Made by a program: the position numbers and the translations under genes
Notes under the pieces: model-generated
Databases searched by the model: none
Seen by the model: only the letters and a program-made list of their open reading frames with translations
Told to the model about the DNA's origin: nothing
Part shown: piece by piece, positions 1-11,311 of the stretch
Numbering within the stretch: position 1 is the stretch's first letter
Layout: the number at the start of each line of letters is the position of its first letter
DNA from: Solenopsis invicta
Lineage: Eukaryota; Arthropoda; Insecta; Hymenoptera; Formicidae
Assembly (NCBI RefSeq): GCF_016802725.1
Contig: NC_052679.1
Coordinates: 12,629,463 to 12,693,462, forward strand
DNA length: 64,000 nucleotides
Direction: 5' to 3'

Positions 1-400
1 CACCGCTCAAGCAGATTATGTCTTAATATATCTACTGTGATAAGAATCTTATCAATACCATGGATGGACTGTTTCTCAACAACTTTCTAACGAGAAAGCG
101 CTCCACCTCATTATCGGTTGCTTTACTGAAGAGATTGTACGCTGAAGATGGCTCAAAGCAAGAACCGAAACGTTCGATATTAAATTATGTCTTTTTACTT
201 GTGAACCAGTAATTACTATTTGCTGCGCACTATTACCCGCGCCCGACTTGTATTCGCCGTTTTTATTTTTGTTGTTTTAATTTCACGAGTCTCATTTCTT
301 ATTATATATATTTGATACTTTCATCGATCCGAATTTCAAACTTGAATATATTATAGATTTCGTTAAAATATCCATTATCACACAAAATGAATCATTTATA
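1..400. other. AT-rich DNA, no recognisable feature
   Basis: I see no conserved reading frame, terminal repeat or RNA gene here. The sequence is AT-rich with ordinary complexity. Confidence 0.5.
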
Positions 401-409
401 TACATACAA

Positions 410-487
<78 letters not shown>
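401..487. repeat. (CATA)n-(TA)n microsatellite
   Basis: A short CATA run (about 401-431) passes directly into an uninterrupted TA run (about 432-487). The Tyr-Ile-rich reading frame across it on the minus strand is only the translation of this repeat. Confidence 0.95.
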
Positions 488-490
<3 letters not shown>

Positions 491-809
491 ATTAATAAGA
501 TGTACCTTTTGTCTTGTTTCACTGTTTTTCTTTCTCAATTTTTTGCAATGTAGTGCACTGTTAATGTAAATTGCACATGTTTTAAATATTAAACTGAATC
601 ATGGGCGTATCCAAGAGGGAAGGAATTGGAAAATCTTCAAAATTTTTTATTTTTTTTATTTTTATTTATACAAAACAATTAAAATTGTATAAATGTTAAA
701 GATGTGTTTCTAATCACTTTGAAAAAAAGAAATCGTCTCATAATTCTTTACATTTGTAAATTTTATTGAAATTATCTTTGCCTTATTCATTATTTCATCT
801 TTTCTTTTT
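488..809. other. AT-rich spacer
   Basis: I see nothing here beyond poly-T/poly-A tracts. Confidence 0.4.
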
Positions 810-1461
810 ACTTCTTAAACACATAAGGAAAGACCCCTTATGATATTTCAATCGTTTACTGTGTGAAGGCGGAATGAGATAGGTCAGATAGGAGGTTCGA
901 ACAAGGATGTAAAAAAGTTTGAAATTTCCCCTTTCGATTGATATGGTTGATAAACTTGTTTGGTCAACTACACTTTGAACGACAAGACAGCAAAATTTTG
1001 TTGGGGTCAATAGGACTGTAGTGAGTGTAACTTTTTTTGTCAGTAATCTTATACACATAAAAAAAAGCAAACAAAATACGTTTGAAAAAGTCCGTTCGCA
1101 TATGTTACTCGTATATATTCTGTTTAAAGTTAGAATACTATATAATGTTGTGGAGAAAAGTGTTTCTGCGCGAGGTTTGAAATATATCATAAAACATCAA
1201 TTTTTATTTTTAGACACCTTGTGTTAATAAAAAATATATTATATTCACTTTGTTACTGAGTTTGCCTTCATAACTTTACACTAAATCATTTTTCGGCAAT
1301 GTTGATTGTGCAGTCACATTTTTAAGATTCTGAACATTTATTTGAAAAAGATTATTGAAAAATATTGATTGGAACCAAAGTTATAGTTTCTCAAAGTTGA
1401 AAAAATCTCCCAGACCAGAAAATGTGTTAACGCAATTTCCCGGATAAAATGTGTATAAGGA
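810..1461 (+). repeat. Diverged, internally deleted copy of the TTAA-1 repeat
   Basis: This aligns by eye with the better copies at 11312-12310 (opposite strand) and 27264-31585. Shared landmarks are the block ending in GGAATGAGATAGG, the block reading GTTAGGGTCAAT in the 27-kb copy, and the closing block with AGTTGAAAAA followed by CCAGACC near 1395-1415. The middle third of the other copies is missing. The ends (CTTAAACAC at the left, AAGGATTAA at the right) are worn versions of the CCCTTAAACAC termini. Reading frames crossing it on both strands are not conserved as proteins in the other copies. Confidence 0.7.
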
Positions 1462-1680
1462 TTAATTTTAGTTTAATGCTACATTTTTAATAATATTTCT
1501 CATATAGGAGATTGTTCTGTGTCCTTTTCTGAATTTTTTATATTTCTAAAAAAATGATTACGAATATTTTGTTATATCAATAATAGTAACACATTAAGCA
1601 GATACATATTTCATGTTTAATAACTTTCGCTTATATGTCTGATTTTAACTTTCGCCACATTCCCGATTTTAAATAAGAAA

Positions 1681-1758
1681 AATATATTTTGTGTATATCA
1701 TTACTTTTATTTTTTTTCTTTGAAAAAAAAATAAAAGTAATGATATACACAAAATATA
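1681..1758. repeat. Near-perfect hairpin, arms of about 36 bp
   Basis: The stretch at 1681-1717 is the reverse complement of 1723-1758 with a loop of about 5 bases. The arms contain TGTGTATATCATTACTTTTA. It may be a very short fold-back element or a replication-generated palindrome. No flanking duplication is obvious. Confidence 0.85.
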
Positions 1759-1991
1759 TATATATATTTTTTTTAAATCAGGAACAAGAAGACATTCTAA
1801 CTTTAAAATATCCAAAAAAACTAATTCATTAACGTAAAAATTTTTTATTTAATATGATAACGGAATTAATGAATCTCTCTTGAAAAAAACCTGACCTAGA
1901 TACGTCCATGATATAACTTTTGATTTATGTAAGAAGATACAATTCTTGCCTATGAAAATTTAAAAATACATTTAATTCTAAACATTTTGAA

Positions 1992-2118
1992 ATGCGGTCA
2001 AGATACTATAAATACTTTGAAGCATCCTTTGATTGGTCAATTTGTAAAATTCTTTATTCTGATTGGTTAATCAAATGCTTCGAAGCATTTGTAGCGTCTA
2101 ATTAACCGCAACCTTGAT
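1992..2118. repeat. Imperfect palindrome, MITE-like
   Basis: The left arm 1992-2040 and right arm 2063-2118 pair imperfectly around GAAGCAT/ATGCTTC and TTTGATTGG/CCAATCAAA-type blocks. Outer parts (TGCGGTCAAGAT and ATCTTGATC-like) also pair. The size of about 127 bp fits a small fold-back MITE. Target duplication not determined. Confidence 0.5.
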
Positions 2119-2120
2119 CT

Positions 2121-2220
2121 TGAAATATTGCAAAATATTATTACATTATTTATTAATGATGTACTATATTTTAATTAAATTATTTTATACTTTTTTTATT
2201 ACTATCGAATTAAATTTAAA

Positions 2221-2259
<39 letters not shown>

Positions 2260-4679
2260 AAGAAAAGTAAAACATCTTACATGTATGCATGATATGAAGC
2301 GCGTGGAAAAACAAACATAAATTAATATACAAATCATAATTAATAAGAAATAATTGTGCAAGCTATAACTTTTAAGTTTTCTTAACTTTTATATCTTTCT
2401 TTGAAATTCTTTATTATTTTTATGAAATAGATAAAATATTTTTTACTCTCATAAATATTTGAAAGCAAAAGGTTTTTTTATAATTACTGTTACATCAAAC
2501 TTATATTTTATATTCTTTTTTCTGTGAATGTACCATTGTAAAAATTTTAAAATTTAAGTGATAAGAAGCAATAATGTATCTTCTTAAGATATTTTATTAA
2601 GAATTTAGAGTTTAAAGACATAAAATGGTTATGTATAAATAAAAATAATATGTGCACCTATTTATAATAAACAGTTTGTATTTTATTCATGAAATGTACA
2701 TTTATTGAAATCTTGAGTATTTTTTGTTTATTCTCATTTAATTAGTTACATTGAAGTTTATTAAATATCAACAACTACATAGAAGCCCAAATACATATTG
2801 CATAATATATTGTAGTCATAAACTATGACACATTTTAAGTGAAGATTTTCTTTGCCTCTCAGTTTTTTTTTTACTTTTTTGATGCTATTATACCTTCCAA
2901 TTGAGTCTGAAAATGATAAATAAAAGTATAACTTGTTTATCGATAATATTTTATATATATAAATAAGAATTTAGTTTACAAGAAATCAATAACAATTATA
3001 TGGAATCGATTTAATTTCTCTTGAAATATGTTATGAAACTCAATAATTTAGGAGACACAGTTCTTTATCTGCCTTTTGAAATCTATGAAATAAAATTCAA
3101 ATATAATGCTTATATTTAATTTCAAACAATTACGAACGAACCAGTATATAAGAAATGTTTTAGATAAAACGTTCATCGTTTTAATGTAGTTTATAATTGT
3201 ATATTTAGATTTTTCAAAATGTCTTTATAAATAATTTTTTAAATTGTGTGTGTATTTTTCAGTATTGAAAGATTGTTTCACTTTTTAAAAGGGGTATCGA
3301 TTAAAAAAAATTGTTTTACCATTTTTTTTTCATATCCTCAAAAAATGCATATTTAAGGATATTTTCTGTGTGAAATTTTTAAACAGATACAGAAAAATCT
3401 ACCGAGTAGGAGCGGTTTGAATATGAAGGCGTGTGGCCTGAAATATTGTTACTGAATCGCATAAGAATCTGCTTCGCTTTTTAACATACGAAAATCTTTC
3501 AAAATGATTTTTTTTACAAAATGTTTATCTACAAATATTTAAAATAATAACGAAAGTTTAACCTCTTGAATAGTCTTGAGTGTCAAGTTTATGGACGCAT
3601 AAGTTGGCCTGAACTGTCGACAATGTATATGAACAAATAAAATAAATTGTCATTTTTTTTATAAATATTATTAAAGTTGACTGTAAAAATAATCTCTTAG
3701 GAATTTTTAAGATCAAGAATTTCAAGTTTTAGTTTCTAAAATTTTAAAATTTACTAAGGCAAATTTAAAATCTTTATAAGTTATAAATTTTCAAGTACTT
3801 TATGAAATAAATCAAAGGTGCCCAACCAGTCGATTGTGATCTATTGGTCGATCGCAACGTCTTTTGGTAGATCTTTCTTTAATTACGTCTATTTAAAATT
3901 ATTATTGTAAAATTATTTTGATTCGGATGATGGTCCCAACAAGGCGTATGTTGAGAATATTGAAAAAGAGGAGTTTATTCTAATCTTTACTACACGAGAG
4001 TTTCACATCGTCTTGCTTGATCACGATCGCTTTCAACTTTGACCTCACGACGTCGCTCGACTTCCCTTGTAACCTCTGTCCTTTGTTTTTTGTCGATCGC
4101 CAAACTTTGCCGAATATCCTTATGAGCATATAAAAACGCCTGTTACAAAAACTAGCACTTAATGCTACGCAAAAGTAAAACTTATCCTAAATCCTAATCC
4201 TACATTTTTGTTGATTGCAATCAAATAAATTTAAAAAATTGTTTTTAGAAATTGAAAGTGTTGAACTCGAAATTCAGAAAAGATTTGAAAATTTTAAAAA
4301 GATTGAAACATTGTGTTTTTTTTTTAAATGTTTATCAAAAAAATTCGAACGTCAGAAATTTCAAATAAGATCTCGACAATATTTGACGTGAATCAGGCAA
4401 ACCTAGAGATAGAAATAATTCAAATTCAAAATGATTTATATCCGAAATCGAAAGAATGCATTTGGAAGTACACCAAATATAAATATTGAATTTTAACAAT
4501 TACAGTACATAAAATGATGTCTTGCTTTGGTTCTATATATTTGGCAGAATTAGCATTTTTAGATATAAATATTATAAAATCAAAAATTAGAAATTTTTTA
4601 ACTAATGAACATCTTTAAACTATGTTTAAAATTATCTTTGTCCTCTTAAAATCCTAATTTTTAAAAAATTGCTAAGTCA
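2121..4679. other. AT-rich DNA without genes
   Basis: About 2.5 kb of AT-rich sequence with a short (TA)n at about 2229-2258 and many poly-A/T tracts. Apart from the possible hAT terminus near 3816 I see no coding or structured feature. Confidence 0.5.
3816..3895 (+). mobile_element. Possible hAT-type terminus
   Basis: The sequence CAAAGGTGCCCAACCAGTCG, followed by repeated GTCGAT/GATCTA words, resembles the CAGGGGTGCNCAAC end of many hAT transposons, with two G-to-A changes. A comparable end in the opposite orientation lies at 10850-10908. No second end or 8-bp duplication was found, so this is tentative. Confidence 0.3.
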
Positions 4680-4685
4680 ACGCAT

Positions 4686-5267
4686 TGTAAAGATCTTCAG
4701 TGGGGCTGCCGGATCTCAACCAAGTCTCCCGCTCTTGAGGGACAGGTCGCCGGACTGGTGTTCCCCTTTCAGAAGGGGAACACTACGGTTCCTGAGGGAG
4801 TGAAAGCCCCCCCCCCTCCCCTTCTTTGGAAGGGTCACTGTGATGAAATGCGCAGGGGGGGGGGGGGGGTCGCATGTTTTGCACAGAGCGGAAGATCCGC
4901 CGAGTGAAGGAGCTGGCGGGTTCTTGCACTCCCCTCACCAGAGTGGAATGCGGGGGGGGGGGGCAGTGTCCTCTCCTCTGCACATCGAGTAAGTAACATG
5001 ACGCGGACCTAGCGGGAAGGCCCGTACGCATGCCTTTGGCGAATCCCGGGCCTTCTTGCGACTACAATCGGGATGACACTCGTGGAGATTTTAGCGGGTA
5101 TGGATGTCGGATCTCCTGGCCGCCCTGGGGTTCTAGGACCTCGGGCGATCAGGATTGCACATCTGCCATCAGAGTTATCTCGCATAATCGCTTGAACCTT
5201 CCCCGAAACCCGAAGGATATCCGTACAGAATTTCCTCCATGTGACTAAAAAAAAAGCTGTAAAGATA
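4686..5267 (+). mobile_element. 3' end of an R1-like LINE, dead on arrival
   Basis: A GC-rich island in AT-rich DNA ends in an A9 tract at 5247-5255. The words ATTTTAGCGGGTATG near 5088-5103 match GTTTTAGTGGGTATG near 30874-30888 in the 3' UTR of the larger R1-like insertion, and spacing to the A tail is similar. TGTAAAGAT occurs just before (4686-4694) and after (5259-5267) and may be the target duplication. The open frames across it on either strand are therefore not genes. It contains unusually long C and G runs (about 4810-4822, 4855-4869, 4952-4962). Confidence 0.65.
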
Positions 5268-5394
5268 TTATTAATATTCGCATTATTTTTTACTTTTTCT
5301 AAATGTTATTATACGTTCATATTTTGATTTTTATTTTATTTGAATTCTATTATAAAATTTATAATTTTTATATTAATCTTTTTCTTATTAATTT

Positions 5395-6424
5395 TAGAGA
5401 ATAAAACATAAGAAATGCGAATTAAACGCGGTAATTGGTGCGTATATAATAACGTACAATATATTTAAGATTTAGTACATCGATATGTATACATTAATAA
5501 ATTGGACGCGTTTCGACTTCCCTTGAAGTCATTTTCAAAGAAGCAATTATATTAGACGTGGTGGTCGCGTTGAACAAAAGAAATAAACATTTCAAACCCG
5601 GCATACGTTATCTCCGACTCGAGGGCGAAAAATTGACACGCCGCGGCCAAATTTTGAATTGTTCTTCGAAAAATACAAATGTAAAAAGTAATGTCCGGTT
5701 TTTGACCGTATCACCCCACTGTGCGCCGTGTAGTCGCTACTTCGTGTACCAGAATTCAGAGCGAATTTACACATTATGGTCCATCAATGTTGACCACCAA
5801 GATGGACATATGAGCGATGTGGTGGACAGTGAACATGAATCTTCGGAAGTTATAAAATAAAAAATTCAGACAATTCACCAGCACTGTCAATTCAAGCCAT
5901 TTTTTAAGATGTTGACGTCACATCGTAAAATAATAAATTAACACAGATTTTTAAAAAAAAGCATTGAGTCAGAAATAATAAAATTAATAAATATAATAAA
6001 TAGAATGGCACATGGATGGTCGATGTTTCCTCGTTAACGGTATGAACACAAATGAGCACGAAATAATAGCCGATATGTATCAGAGAGGTCACAATCTGTC
6101 TAAGATCGCCGAGTAGGCATGGTCGAGAAAGTCCGTGTTTGTTTGTAAATTCAGTCTCTCTCTGAGATTTAATATGTAGCATCTTTGAAGTGAGCCGTTT
6201 GAAAATATTCTTTTCAACATCAAGAACTTGAACATTGTCCCAATCAAAATCATGACCGTAATGCAATCTATGGTTAGTAATAACAGAATTAGTTGTCATG
6301 TTTCTACGAATATGTTGACGGTGTTCTGAGATTCTCGATGTACTAAATCTTAAATATATTATACATGTTATCATTGACGCACCAATTACCGCGTTTGACT
6401 CGCATTTCCTACGTTTTATTCTCT
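5395..6424 (-). mobile_element. Penelope-like element remnant between inverted repeats
   Basis: Two inverted copies of about 50 bp bound the segment: 5395-5447 and 6376-6424, both containing CGCGGTAATTGGTGCG in opposite orientation. Inside, the minus strand encodes a fragment of the GIY-YIG endonuclease typical of Penelope-like retroelements. A stretch at 5505-5540 (TTCGACTTCCCTTGAAGTCA) resembles the noncoding end of such elements. No reverse transcriptase is present. The plus-strand frame at 5558-5860 (100 codons) is unrecognised and probably fortuitous. Confidence 0.6.
6090..6374 (-). pseudogene. GIY-YIG endonuclease fragment of a Penelope-like element
   Basis: Read on the minus strand, about 95 codons resemble the C-terminal endonuclease of Penelope-like elements. 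The row TSRISEHRQHIRRN matches the helix after the GIY-YIG strand, SVITNHRLHYGHDFDWDNV matches the following His/Asp-rich block, and KRLTSKMLHIKSQ the region carrying the metal-binding Glu (S-E-M in relatives). Here that Glu is replaced by Lys (SKM), and the YIG triplet itself reads YLR. Both changes predict an inactive enzyme. The frame continues to 5904 without similarity. This is a fossil with no start codon of its own. Confidence 0.6.
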
Positions 6425-7784
6425 AATTTTAATATTGTCGAGTCTATCTTAAATATTTTGATTTTCTGATTAATTTGTTTATAATTTTAACACTTATTGC
6501 TATTAATATGTTTTAGTAAACGGTTAAATCATATTTTATGTAATTTTGTACTTTTTCTCTTACATCTTACACATACATGTATATACCCACACAACATATG
6601 GACGTCCGATACATGTCCACAAAAGTCTTTGTAATGTCCCAGTATCTAGTACGTCCATAGGACGTTCCAAGGACGTACGAAGGACATCCTGGTTTATCAT
6701 AGCTGTAGTATGACGTTTGTAGGACGTCCGTAGGACATATTTGGGATGATTCGTAATATCTAACATATTATGTATATTAAACATGTTCCCGACATACACT
6801 ACTAAAAAAAAAATAGGGAACACTTTCCAGACATCAAAAATTAGGCTATCTTCAAATGACTGTAACTCGGTGAAAAATCATCGTAGATAAAAAATAAAAA
6901 AAGCATTTTGAAGCTTGAAGATCGAGCTTTAACGCTCTACCAGTAGATTTTCAAAATTTTCTTAACTTCTTTGTCTTATGCAGTAAAATAGCACACCTTG
7001 TTTTGTTCGTTAAAATTTCGTATTTTTGACACTTTGCAGCTCGACCATCAAATTTTTTTCGAATAATTCAAGTAAAGCTTCATAAACTACAACATTTTAC
7101 CTACAAATTGCTTTTTTTTAAATTTCTCTACGATTTTTTTTGACTGAGTTACGCAACTTTGAAGCTAAACTTGCATTTTTTACAAATAATATCCGTACTC
7201 CGTGAAAAATCATCGTAGACAAAAAATCAAAAAACTATTTTAAAGCTCGAAGTTTCAGTTTTAACATGCTATTAATGGTTTTCAAAAATTTTCTTAATTT
7301 CTTAATACTATGCCCCAAAAAGATACACTGTTTTTTCCTTAAAATTACGTATTTTTAACAGCCTGTAGCTCAATAAAAAATTTTTTCTCGACAAATCCAA
7401 TACAAATACCATAAAGTATGACATTTTTTTTCTACAAAATGCTTTTTTTTAAGTTTTTTCTATGATTTTTTTGACCGAGTTACAAAACTTCAAAGAAACA
7501 CATTTTTTAATTACAGTACATTTTTCCGAAAAATGACGTTTACCGCCGACATCGGCATTACCCAATGTTCACCACGTAGAGGTTGCCGGTCGGATTTTTG
7601 CATATTGTGTGTGTTGTGTGTGCATGCGTGCGTGCGTGCTTGCGCGCGTGCGTGCGTGCGTGTGTGTGTGTGTGTGTGTGTATCTCAGCAGAGATAAGAA
7701 CCCCGTAGTTCGTCACTTCTGCAGTATTTAATGACTCCAAACCCTCTCTGCTGTGTGTGTGTATGCGCGCACGTGCATGAGTGT

Positions 7785-8166
7785 TCAATAGTGTGTATTT
7801 CCTCCTCTCTGATCAATTACTGCTTGCAAGCGTTCTCGCATATTTATACATCTTGCAATATGATCTTACGGAATGTTGTGCCAAATTTCCGTTAAAATTT
7901 CTCTCAATTTTTCTAAATTTCGCGGCTGTTCCTCGCGACGCCTTAATCGTCGTTCCATTTCATTCCAAATGTGCTCGATTGGATATAAGTCGGGGCTATT
8001 GGTGGGATGATTTAACAGTCTAATTGCGTGTCGTTGAAAAAAACGTCGCGTTATATTCGCCGCATGAGGTCGAGCGTTGTCCTGCATGAAAATAAAGTTC
8101 CGACAGGTTCGATTTAATAGCAAAACGTGTGATCGTAGAATATTGTTGATATAACGAACACGAAAT
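7785..8166 (-). pseudogene. Tc1-like transposase, C-terminal fragment
   Basis: The minus strand encodes the end of a DD34E transposase. FMQDNARPHAA supplies the second catalytic Asp. NSPDLYPIEHIWNEMERRL supplies the third catalytic residue (the Glu of IEHIWNE). The alignment continues past an in-frame TAA after WHNIP, through a conserved C-terminal stretch ending near 7785. The DNA-binding domain and first catalytic Asp are absent because the gene is cut where the inverted arm begins at 8167. It cannot encode an active protein. Confidence 0.85.
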
Positions 8167-8211
8167 ACACACTATTGAACACTCATGCGCCCGCACGCAT
8201 ACACACACACA

Positions 8212-8278
8212 GCAGAGAGGGTTTGGAGTCATTAAATACTGCAGAAGTGACGAACTGCGGGGTCCTTATCTCTGCTGT

Positions 8279-8319
<41 letters not shown>

Positions 8320-8510
8320 AATAGAGAGGGTTTGGAGTCATTAAATACTGCAGAAGTGACGTACTGTGGGGTCCTTATCTCTGCTGTGATACACACACGC
8401 ACACACACACACATATACACAGTAAAGAGGGTTTGGAGTCGTTAAATACTGCAGAAGTGACAAACTGTGGGGTCCTTATCTCTGCTGCGACACACACACA
8501 CACACACACG
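8212..8510. repeat. Three tandem copies of a 100-110 bp block with CA repeats
   Basis: The block GAGGGTTTGGAGTC...GGGGTCCTTATCTCTGCTG recurs at 8212, 8322 and 8422, each followed by a (CA)n run. A single inverted copy lies at 7680-7760. Small reading frames here are translations of the repeat. Confidence 0.9.
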
Positions 8511-9341
8511 CATGCACACACAACACACACGATGTGCAAAAATCTGACCGGCAATCTCTACGTGGTGTACATTGGGTAATGCTAATGTTGGCGGTAGACG
8601 TCATTTTTCGGAAAAATGTACTGTAAAAAATGTATTTCTTCGAAGTCTTGTAACTCGGTCAAAAAAAATCGTAAAAAAATTTTAAAAAAAGCATTTTGTA
8701 GAGAAAATGTCATACTTTATGGCACTTGCATTGGATTTGTCGAGAAAAAATTTTTTATTGAGTTACAAGCTGTTAAAAATACGTCATTTTAAGGAAAAAA
8801 CAGTGTATCTTTTTTGGGGCATAGTACTAAAAAATTGAAAAAATTTTTGAAGACCATTAATAGCATGTTAAAGCTGAAACTTCGAGCTTTAAAATGGTTT
8901 TTTGATTTTTTGTCTACGATGATTTTTCACGGAGTACGGATATCATTTGTAAAAAATGCAAGTTTAGCTTCAAAGTTGCGTAATTCGGTCAAAAAAAATC
9001 GTAAAGAAATTTTAAAAAAGGCATTTTGTAGGTAAAATGTTGTAGTTTATGAAGCTTTACTTGAATTATTTGAAAAAAATTTGTTGGTCGAGGTGCAAAG
9101 TGTCAAAAATACGAAATTTAAACGAACAAAACAAGGTGTGCTATTTTACTGCATAAGACAAGGAACTTAAAAGAATTTTGAAAATCTGCTGGTAGAGCGG
9201 TAAAGCTCGATCTTCAAGCTTTAAAATGCTTTTCTTATTTTTTATCTACGATGATTTTTCACCGAGTTACAGTCATTTGAAGATAGCCTAATTTTTGGTG
9301 TCTGGAAAGTGTTCCCTATTTTTTTTTTTTTGAGTAGTGTA

Positions 9342-10034
9342 TATAATAAATATGCAGTCGAAAATTGCGAGCGTTGTTCTTTATATTAAATAAGACATTT
9401 TGAAGATGTTCTAAGGACGTCCATTAAATGTCCAAAAGATATCTGTGGTACGTTCCGAAAAGGTCTACTATATACATATATGTCAACAAAGTTGAGTATT
9501 TTTATTATTATCATCATTGTTATTATTATTATAACATAAGGATTTTATAAATTATAAAATTATAAAGATAATTCTTCGTTTTTAAAAATATTTAACAAAA
9601 GATATATTTAACCATATATAAACATAAACTATAAATTTTGATAATATGATAAGCTTTAATATATAGTATATAGCTTTTTAACAAAATATATTATTCATTA
9701 ATATTTAATATTTTGTTATATATAATATTTAAATTACATCATATTTAATACATATGTATAATACTATAATGACTAATTTGATGTGCTATTTAATGGCCAT
9801 TTTATTTGTGAAGAAAATTCTACTCAAAATATAAATAAATAATAACATATATTATATCGAGTAAAATTTTTCTTGGAAAAAACGTTTTGAAACGTAAACT
9901 TAAAATATAAAAAAAGTAATTATACATGTAGCAGCAAGGTATATATATATTTGATTTGCAGAATCATATCTGTTTACATGATTCTGTGAATTAAGTACAT
10001 GTATGTATTAAAATTCGATTTAATTATAATTTAT
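9342..10034. other. AT-rich core of element A
   Basis: Apart from a patch of GGACGTCC-like words at about 9395-9465 I see no gene or structure. Confidence 0.4.
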
Positions 10035-10039
10035 GAAAT

Positions 10040-10592
10040 CTTGTAATTTTGGATTGAAATGAATTTAACAAGTGAGTTCTGGTACCACCGCTAGGCGGCC
10101 ACGTCGCGGGAGATCTTCTCGTGAGTCGAATGCGGCCACAGGCGTTATATCTAGACGCCACCGCGGCCGAATTTCCAGCTCATAACTTCAGTGAGACTTT
10201 TAGGAGCTGCTTGTTGTAACCTTGAGACGAATACTCGCTCTCATTCTTTTCAAATGTGACGTGTGTGGACCGCTGTTCCACATAAATTATTATAATTTTT
10301 ACATGTAAATAACAATTTCCATTGTTATTAAATTTTGTACAAAAATTAAATATTTAATTCAAATTTAATCTTTTTTAACGAAAAGGATACAAGAAATATT
10401 TTTTTTTAAATTAAACATTTATTACGTTTTACATTAATGTACTCTGTTTTAATAAATCTATCTGGGTTTCGATTTTATTTTCAATCTGTCAACACCGTAT
10501 TTTTGGTGCAGAAATCCCAATTGATTTGGATTGCTTTTTTTTAATCGGTTTTAATTGCACATTTTCGGCAGGATTAATACTACTTTTACTAA
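10040..10592 (-). repeat. Dispersed repeat R3, copy 1
   Basis: This is the inverted counterpart of 63268-63790 and, in part, of 27110-27263 plus 31586-31880. Shared landmarks are the GC-rich block CCGCCTAGCGGTG-like near 10085, the GAGTATTCGTCTC-type block near 10225, and the AATACGGTGTTG/AATACGGTATTA block near 10490. One end (CCTGCCGAAAATG on the minus strand, about 10592) matches the CCCTGCAAAAAATATG end at 63268. No coding capacity is seen. Confidence 0.7.
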
Positions 10593-10849
10593 TAAATATC
10601 ATTTTTTACTAAATAAAGTCCTAATCGCACAATATAAAATATCCAAATAACGTCCATAAAAGTCCTTTTTATATCCTGCCGAGACGTTCTAATGACGTCC
10701 ATATGGCGTCCAAAGGCGGTACATACATTCAAAGGACGTCTCTTAGACGCCTACGAGACACAATTGGTATGTCACTGGACATTAAGACATCGGATCACGA
10801 CGTCCATCGGACGTCCAAAGGACGTCCTTGTGATGCGTGAGTAGGTAAA

Positions 10850-10908
10850 TCGCGAAGTTGCTCTACTAAAAAAAGTAGCTCACAGATGTAAAAAGTTGCG
10901 CACCCCTG
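10850..10908 (-). mobile_element. Possible hAT-type terminus
   Basis: Read on the minus strand, the sequence begins CAGGGGTGCGCAACTTTTTA, matching the general form of hAT terminal repeats. The partner end is not identified. About 400 bases to the right (10909-11311) are featureless AT-rich DNA. Confidence 0.35.
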
Positions 10909-11311
10909 AAATAGATAAATTCTTTTAAATAATTATAATAAGATACGATTGCGTATATCCATTTCAAATTTCTAAACTGAAAGTACAATATTTGCTAGCT
11001 TATATTTTTTATAAATTTTACATTAAACAATAAGAGTTATAAAATAAGTAGACTTTTTCTGAAAAAATGTTATACAAAAAATAAGATCTAATTTGTAATT
11101 TATCACAATATTACAATATTTATCACAATATTTTCTATGATTACTTAACTGATTACATATATAATATAATGGTATACATCACTTTGTTTTCGAATATTTC
11201 TTAAACAAAAGCTAAATATAAAACTATAATCATGAAACAAACTAGAAAGTGTTTTCTATTAAATGGCAATTTTTATAATTTTGTTTTATATTTAATTTTT
11301 GTAATAATTAA

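Larger units (their letters stand above)
6797..9339. mobile_element. Tc1-like element converted into a large fold-back
   Basis: The ends CACTACT...AGTAGTG are flanked by TA (6795-6796 and 9340-9341), as expected for Tc1/mariner. Arms of about 1 kb (6797-7800 and 8167-9339) are inverted copies of each other, including the outer TAGGGAACACTTTCCAGACA block. The loop keeps only the 3' part of a transposase gene. The right arm is longer because a roughly 105-bp block is present three times there and once on the left. The arms appear to be an inverted duplication of the noncoding flank. Confidence 0.8.
6586..10845. mobile_element. CCC-end element A, GGACGTCC arms
   Basis: The left end reads TA|CCCACACAACATATGG at 6584-6601 and the right end CATCACAAGG-type words then GAGTAGG|TA at 10839-10847 on the opposite strand, consistent with a TA duplication and slightly worn ends. 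Both arms (6598-6760 and 10640-10830) are made of variants of GGACGTCC, its own reverse complement, and further copies occur at 9395-9465. The core holds a Tc1-like fold-back element and a copy of repeat R3. Pairing of the two ends is inferred from the shared arm motif. Confidence 0.55.

Noticed and set aside
292..522. Minus-strand reading frame rich in Tyr-Ile
   Set aside because: It is the translation of the TA/CATA microsatellite.
4783..5248. Open frames on both strands in the GC-rich island
   Set aside because: The island is the 3' untranslated end of an R1-like LINE with homopolymers; no protein similarity is seen.
7558..7788. Thr-His-Ala-Arg repeat protein on the minus strand
   Set aside because: It is encoded by the GT/GC microsatellite in the fold-back arm.
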